NCBI GenBank assembly: GCA_964617355.1
Contig: CAZTXP010000039.1
Location: 1-64,000, forward strand
Reading direction: 5' to 3'
From: CAZTDU01 sp964617355
GTDB lineage: Bacteria; Pseudomonadota; Gammaproteobacteria; Burkholderiales; SG8-39
DNA length: 64,000 bases
Made by a program: the position numbers and the translations under genes
Notes under the pieces: model-generated
What the model was told of the DNA's origin: nothing
The model's database searches: none
Seen by the model: the letters and a program-made list of their open reading frames with translations, nothing else
Shown here: piece after piece, positions 60,901 through 64,000 of the stretch
Numbering within the stretch: position 1 is the first letter of the stretch
Layout of the letters: the number at the start of each line of letters is the position of its first letter

Positions 60901-62495
60901 ATGCGTTCCTGCGACAGATCGGCCTTTGCCTGGCGGGGTTCGCCTTCGCGACCGCCACAGCCGCGCACGAGGGCCACGACCACGGCGCCGAGCCCGCGCC
61001 CACGGTGAAGGTGCTGCCGCGCGCGCAGGCCCAGAGCACCGATTTCGAGCTGGTGGCGGTCGCCCATGCGGATCGCATCGTGCTGCACCTCGACCGGTTC
61101 GCGACCAACGAGCCGGTGAAGGGCGCGAAGCTGGAAGTCGACGTCGGTTCGCGAAAGCTGGCCGCGGCCGAGCGCGGCGACGGCACGTACGACCTCGCCT
61201 TCGTCCCGGCGCCGGGACGCGTCGAGTTCACGGTGGCGATCGAGGCCGGCGACGCCATCGACCTGCTGCCGCTGGCGCTGGAGCTCCCGGCGGACGCGCC
61301 GGCCGCATCGTCCGGCACGCCACGCGTCGCGTGGGCTGCCGCTGCGCTCGTCGCGCTGCTGGCCGCGGGAGGGATCGCGATGCGACGGCGCAACGCGCGC
61401 CTTGCGCTAGTGGCGCCTCTCGCGATCGCGATCCTCGCGATTGCGGCCACCGAGGCGACCGCCGACGCACCGAAGGACGCGCGTCCGGCGGCGACGGCCG
61501 AGCCGCCGCAGCGCCTGCCCGACGGTAGCGTGTTCGTTCCCAAGCCGGTACAGCGGCTCTACGGTATACGCACGGTGGTCGGCGAAGCCGGAGAGCTTGC
61601 GCGCACGCTCGAGTTCAAGGGCCATGTCCTCGCCGACCCGAACGCCGGCGGACAGGTGCAGGCGACGGTCGGCGGTCGTCTCGAAGCCGGCCCGAAGGGA
61701 CTGCCGGTGCTCGGACAGCGCGTGGCCCGCGGCGAGGTGCTCGCGTGGGTCGTGCCGGCGCGCGATCCGCTGGCGCGCGCGAGCGCGCGCGGGCAGGTCG
61801 CGGAGCTCGACGGTCGCATCGATGCGGCCGCGCGCCGCGTCGCACGGCTGGAGCAGCTCGAAGGCAGCGTGGCGCGTCGCGACATCGAGAACGCGCGCAT
61901 CGAGCTCGAGGCCTTGCGTGCGCAGCGTCGCGCGGTCGGCGGCGGGCTCGCGGAACGCGAGCCGCTTGCCGCGCCGGTGGCCGGCGTCGTCAGCGTCGCG
62001 AACGCGATCGCCGGCAAGGTCGTCGAGGCGCGCGAGGTGCTGTTCGAGATCGTCGATCCGCAGCGACTCGTCGTCGAGGCCGTGGCCTACGACGCCGGCG
62101 CGGTGGCCGAACTGGTCGCCGGTGCGCCGGCCGCGGCGCCGGATCTCGGCGCGCGTCTGGCCTTCGTCGGTGCCGGCCGCGCGCTGCGCGAGCAGGCGAT
62201 CCCGATGCTGTTCCGCTTCGTGCCGCCGCTGCCGCCGGTGGCCACCGGGCAGCAGGTGCGCGTGGTCGCGCAGACCGGCACGCGGGTGAAGGGCGTGCCG
62301 GTGCCGATCGCCGCGGCGGTGCGCGGCGCGAGCGGCGAGGCCGTGGTCTGGGTCCACTCGGGCGCGGAGCGCTTCGAGGCGCGCCGCGTCGAGGCCCTGC
62401 CGCTCGACGCCGGACGGCTCGCCGTGGTGAAGGGGCTCGCCGGCGGCGAACGCGTCGTCGTCGAGGGCGCCACGCTCCTCGGGCAGGTGCGCTGA
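60897..62495 (+). CDS. czcB: RND metal-efflux periplasmic adaptor with extra N-terminal domain (CzcB-like)
   Basis: This 532-aa protein has a signal peptide (residues 1-23) and a HEGHDHG metal-binding motif at the mature N terminus. An extra periplasmic beta domain of about 110 residues follows, then two membrane helices (about 143-162 and 169-186) joined by a basic loop (RRRNAR). The adaptor proper comes after these: RTLEFKGHVLADPNAGGQVQATVGGRLE, a coiled-coil hairpin (ELDGRIDAAARRVARLEQLEGSVARRDIENARIELE) and the lipoyl return APVAGVVSVANAIAGKVVEAREVLFEIVD. Classical CzcB lacks the two extra helices. The start overlaps czcC and the stop overlaps czcA, so all three are coupled. Confidence 0.88.
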   Translation: MNAFLRQIGLCLAGFAFATATAAHEGHDHGAEPAPTVKVLPRAQAQSTDFELVAVAHADRIVLHLDRFATNEPVKGAKLEVDVGSRKLAAAERGDGTYDLAFVPAPGRVEFTVAIEAGDAIDLLPLALELPADAPAASSGTPRVAWAAAALVALLAAGGIAMRRRNARLALVAPLAIAILAIAATEATADAPKDARPAATAEPPQRLPDGSVFVPKPVQRLYGIRTVVGEAGELARTLEFKGHVLADPNAGGQVQATVGGRLEAGPKGLPVLGQRVARGEVLAWVVPARDPLARASARGQVAELDGRIDAAARRVARLEQLEGSVARRDIENARIELEALRAQRRAVGGGLAEREPLAAPVAGVVSVANAIAGKVVEAREVLFEIVDPQRLVVEAVAYDAGAVAELVAGAPAAAPDLGARLAFVGAGRALREQAIPMLFRFVPPLPPVATGQQVRVVAQTGTRVKGVPVPIAAAVRGASGEAVVWVHSGAERFEARRVEALPLDAGRLAVVKGLAGGERVVVEGATLLGQVR

Positions 62496-64000
62496 TGTTC
62501 GATACCCTGATCCGGGCGAGCCTCGCGCAGCGCGCCCTGGTGCTCGCGGCGAGCCTGGTGCTGGTGGTCGGCGGCCTCTGGTCCCTTCGGCAGACGCCGG
62601 TGGACGTGTTCCCGGACCTGAACCGGCCGACCGTCACGCTGATGACGGAATCCGGCGGCATGGCGCCGGAGGAGGTGGAGAACCTCGTCACCTTCCCGGT
62701 CGAGACCGCGATGAGCGGCATGCCCGGGGTGGTGCGCGTGCGCTCGGTGTCGAGCGTCGGCTTGTCGCTCGTGTTCGTCGAGTTCGACTGGGGCACCGAC
62801 GTGCTGAGGAATCGCCAGCTGGTTGCCGAGCGGCTCGCCGCGGTCGGCGGGGCGCTGCCGCGGGACATCGTGCCGCGCATGGGACCGATCACCTCGATCA
62901 TGGGCGAGATCGCGCTGGTCGCACTGCCCATATCGACCACTGCGTCGACCACTGCGGCCGACGGCGGCCACGCCATGGCGACGCGCGAGTTCGCCGACTG
63001 GGTGCTGCGCCCGCGGCTGCTGAACATTCCCGGAATCTCCCAGGTGATCCCGATCGGCGGCGAGGTGCGCCAGTACCGCGTGGTGCCGGACGTGCGCCGC
63101 ATGGAGGACGTCGGCGTCACGCTGGAGGACCTCGCGCGCGCGCTGTCGGGGTTCGCCTCCAACACCGCGGGCGGGTTCCTCGAGCAGAGCGCGCGCGAGA
63201 TCCTGATCCGCCACATCGGGCGCACGACGCGCGTCGAGGACCTCGAGAACCTCGTGGTCGGCGTGCGCAACCGCCAGCCCGTGCTGCTGCGGCAGGTGGC
63301 GAGCGTGGGCTTCGCGCCCGGCGTGAAGCGCGGCGACGCCGGCGTGGCGGGCGGGCCCGCGGTGATCGTCTCGGTGCAGAAGCAGCCGCAGGCGAGCACC
63401 GTGAAGCTCACGCGCGAGGTCGAGGCTGCGCTCGCCGAAGTGTCGCGCAGCCTGCCGCCGGGCGTCGGCAAGCCCGAGGTGCTGTTCCGGCAGGCCGACT
63501 TCATCGAGCACGCCGTGGACAACGTCGAGCAGGCGCTGCGCGATGGCGCGATCATGGTCGCGATCGTGCTGTTCCTGTTCCTCGGCAACGCGCGCACCAC
63601 GATCATCTCGCTCACCGCGATCCCGGTGTCGCTGTGCGTCGCGTTCCTCGTGTTCCGCTGGTTCGGCCTCTCGGTGAACACGATGACCCTGGGCGGCCTC
63701 GCGATCGCGATCGGCGAACTGGTGGACGACGCGGTGGTGGACGTCGAGAACGTGCTGCGCCGCCTGCGCGAGAACGCCGCGGCGGGCTCGCCGCTGCCGG
63801 TGCGCGAGGTCGTGGCGCGCGCCTCGAACGAGGTGCGTTCCGGCATCGTCTACGCGACGCTGATCATCGTGCTGGTGTTCGTGCCGCTCTTCACGCTGCC
63901 GGGCATCGAGGGGCGCCTCTTCGTGCCGCTCGGCGTGGCCTACGTGGTGTCGATCCTCGCGTCGATGGCGGTCGCGGTGTCCCTCACGCCGGTGCTCTGC
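62495..64000 (+). CDS. czcA: Heavy-metal RND efflux pump (CzcA-like), truncated by the window end
   Basis: The first 502 codons of an HME-type RND transporter (normally about 1040 aa) are present. The N-terminal helix is followed by TPVDVFPDLNRPTVTLMTESGGMAPEEVE and PMSGMPGV-type porter motifs. Helices 2-5 begin at about residue 345. The helix-4 proton and metal motif reads LAIAIGELVDDAVVDVENVLRRLREN, which lacks the DFG start of the CzcA type proper. The ATG overlaps the czcB stop by one base. The frame is open to the window edge with no sign of a frameshift. Substrate metals cannot be assigned from this fragment. Confidence 0.9.
   Translation, partial: MFDTLIRASLAQRALVLAASLVLVVGGLWSLRQTPVDVFPDLNRPTVTLMTESGGMAPEEVENLVTFPVETAMSGMPGVVRVRSVSSVGLSLVFVEFDWGTDVLRNRQLVAERLAAVGGALPRDIVPRMGPITSIMGEIALVALPISTTASTTAADGGHAMATREFADWVLRPRLLNIPGISQVIPIGGEVRQYRVVPDVRRMEDVGVTLEDLARALSGFASNTAGGFLEQSAREILIRHIGRTTRVEDLENLVVGVRNRQPVLLRQVASVGFAPGVKRGDAGVAGGPAVIVSVQKQPQASTVKLTREVEAALAEVSRSLPPGVGKPEVLFRQADFIEHAVDNVEQALRDGAIMVAIVLFLFLGNARTTIISLTAIPVSLCVAFLVFRWFGLSVNTMTLGGLAIAIGELVDDAVVDVENVLRRLRENAAAGSPLPVREVVARASNEVRSGIVYATLIIVLVFVPLFTLPGIEGRLFVPLGVAYVVSILASMAVAVSLTPVLC

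Overview
The window reads as ordinary chromosome from a GC-rich betaproteobacterium (class level; the order is not determined). The evidence is the gene content and order: pilMNOPQ-aroK-aroB-gltB-gltD divergent from mrcA, cytochrome c4 divergent from engB-hemB, cutA-dsbD, glmU-glmS, and several liv and aap transporters. No rRNA, tRNA, insertion sequence, integrase, phage gene or CRISPR array was seen. Coding density is very high and no gap between genes exceeds 300 bases.

Layout. 1-1182 holds the end of a polar amino-acid ABC transporter (aapQ' aapM). 1165-6087 holds lgt (minus), ilvD, a double CAP-domain secreted protein, a small exported orphan, a DUF924 protein (minus) and a small cytochrome c. 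6152-11112 is a complete branched-chain amino-acid ABC system, livK-livH-livM-livG-livF, with its own promoter and an internal terminator. 11116-15738 holds a 2Fe-2S flavin reductase (minus), then an SDR-cutA-dsbD-VOC operon. 15743-17521 is engB and hemB on the minus strand, with an unexplained plus-strand hairpin chain ending in a strong terminator between them. 17600-20666 is a redox cluster: cytochrome c4, cytochrome b561, cytochrome c', then an ECF sigma and membrane anti-sigma pair. 20765-24429 is a cyanate operon (Tat-exported binding protein, permease, ATPase, cyanase) behind a near-consensus sigma-54 promoter.

24458-32341 is a tightly packed minus-strand block, lptM-lysA-RND adaptor-RND pump-NYN/LOTUS protein-GNAT-GST. 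cyaY and mrcA follow. 35144-48253 carries the type IV pilus assembly operon, aroK-aroB, and glutamate synthase. 48322-53708 (minus) is a PhnCEE-type transporter fed by three tandem PhnD-like binding proteins. 53790-58538 is glmU-glmS plus an FAD oxidoreductase, followed by a PaaI thioesterase on the minus strand. 59121-64000 is a heavy-metal efflux operon: a possible leader peptide, a His/Cys-rich secreted protein, czcC, a composite czcB and a czcA cut by the window edge.

The themes are nitrogen acquisition (cyanate, amino acids, glutamate synthase), cell-envelope synthesis, and metal and redox homeostasis. The most rewarding items to check are the sigma-54 cyn promoter, the triplicated PhnD proteins with a calcium-loop-like N terminus, the putative small RNA at 16763-16934, and the translationally coupled short ORF ahead of the czc genes. 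Promoter and terminator calls were made by eye from consensus matches.
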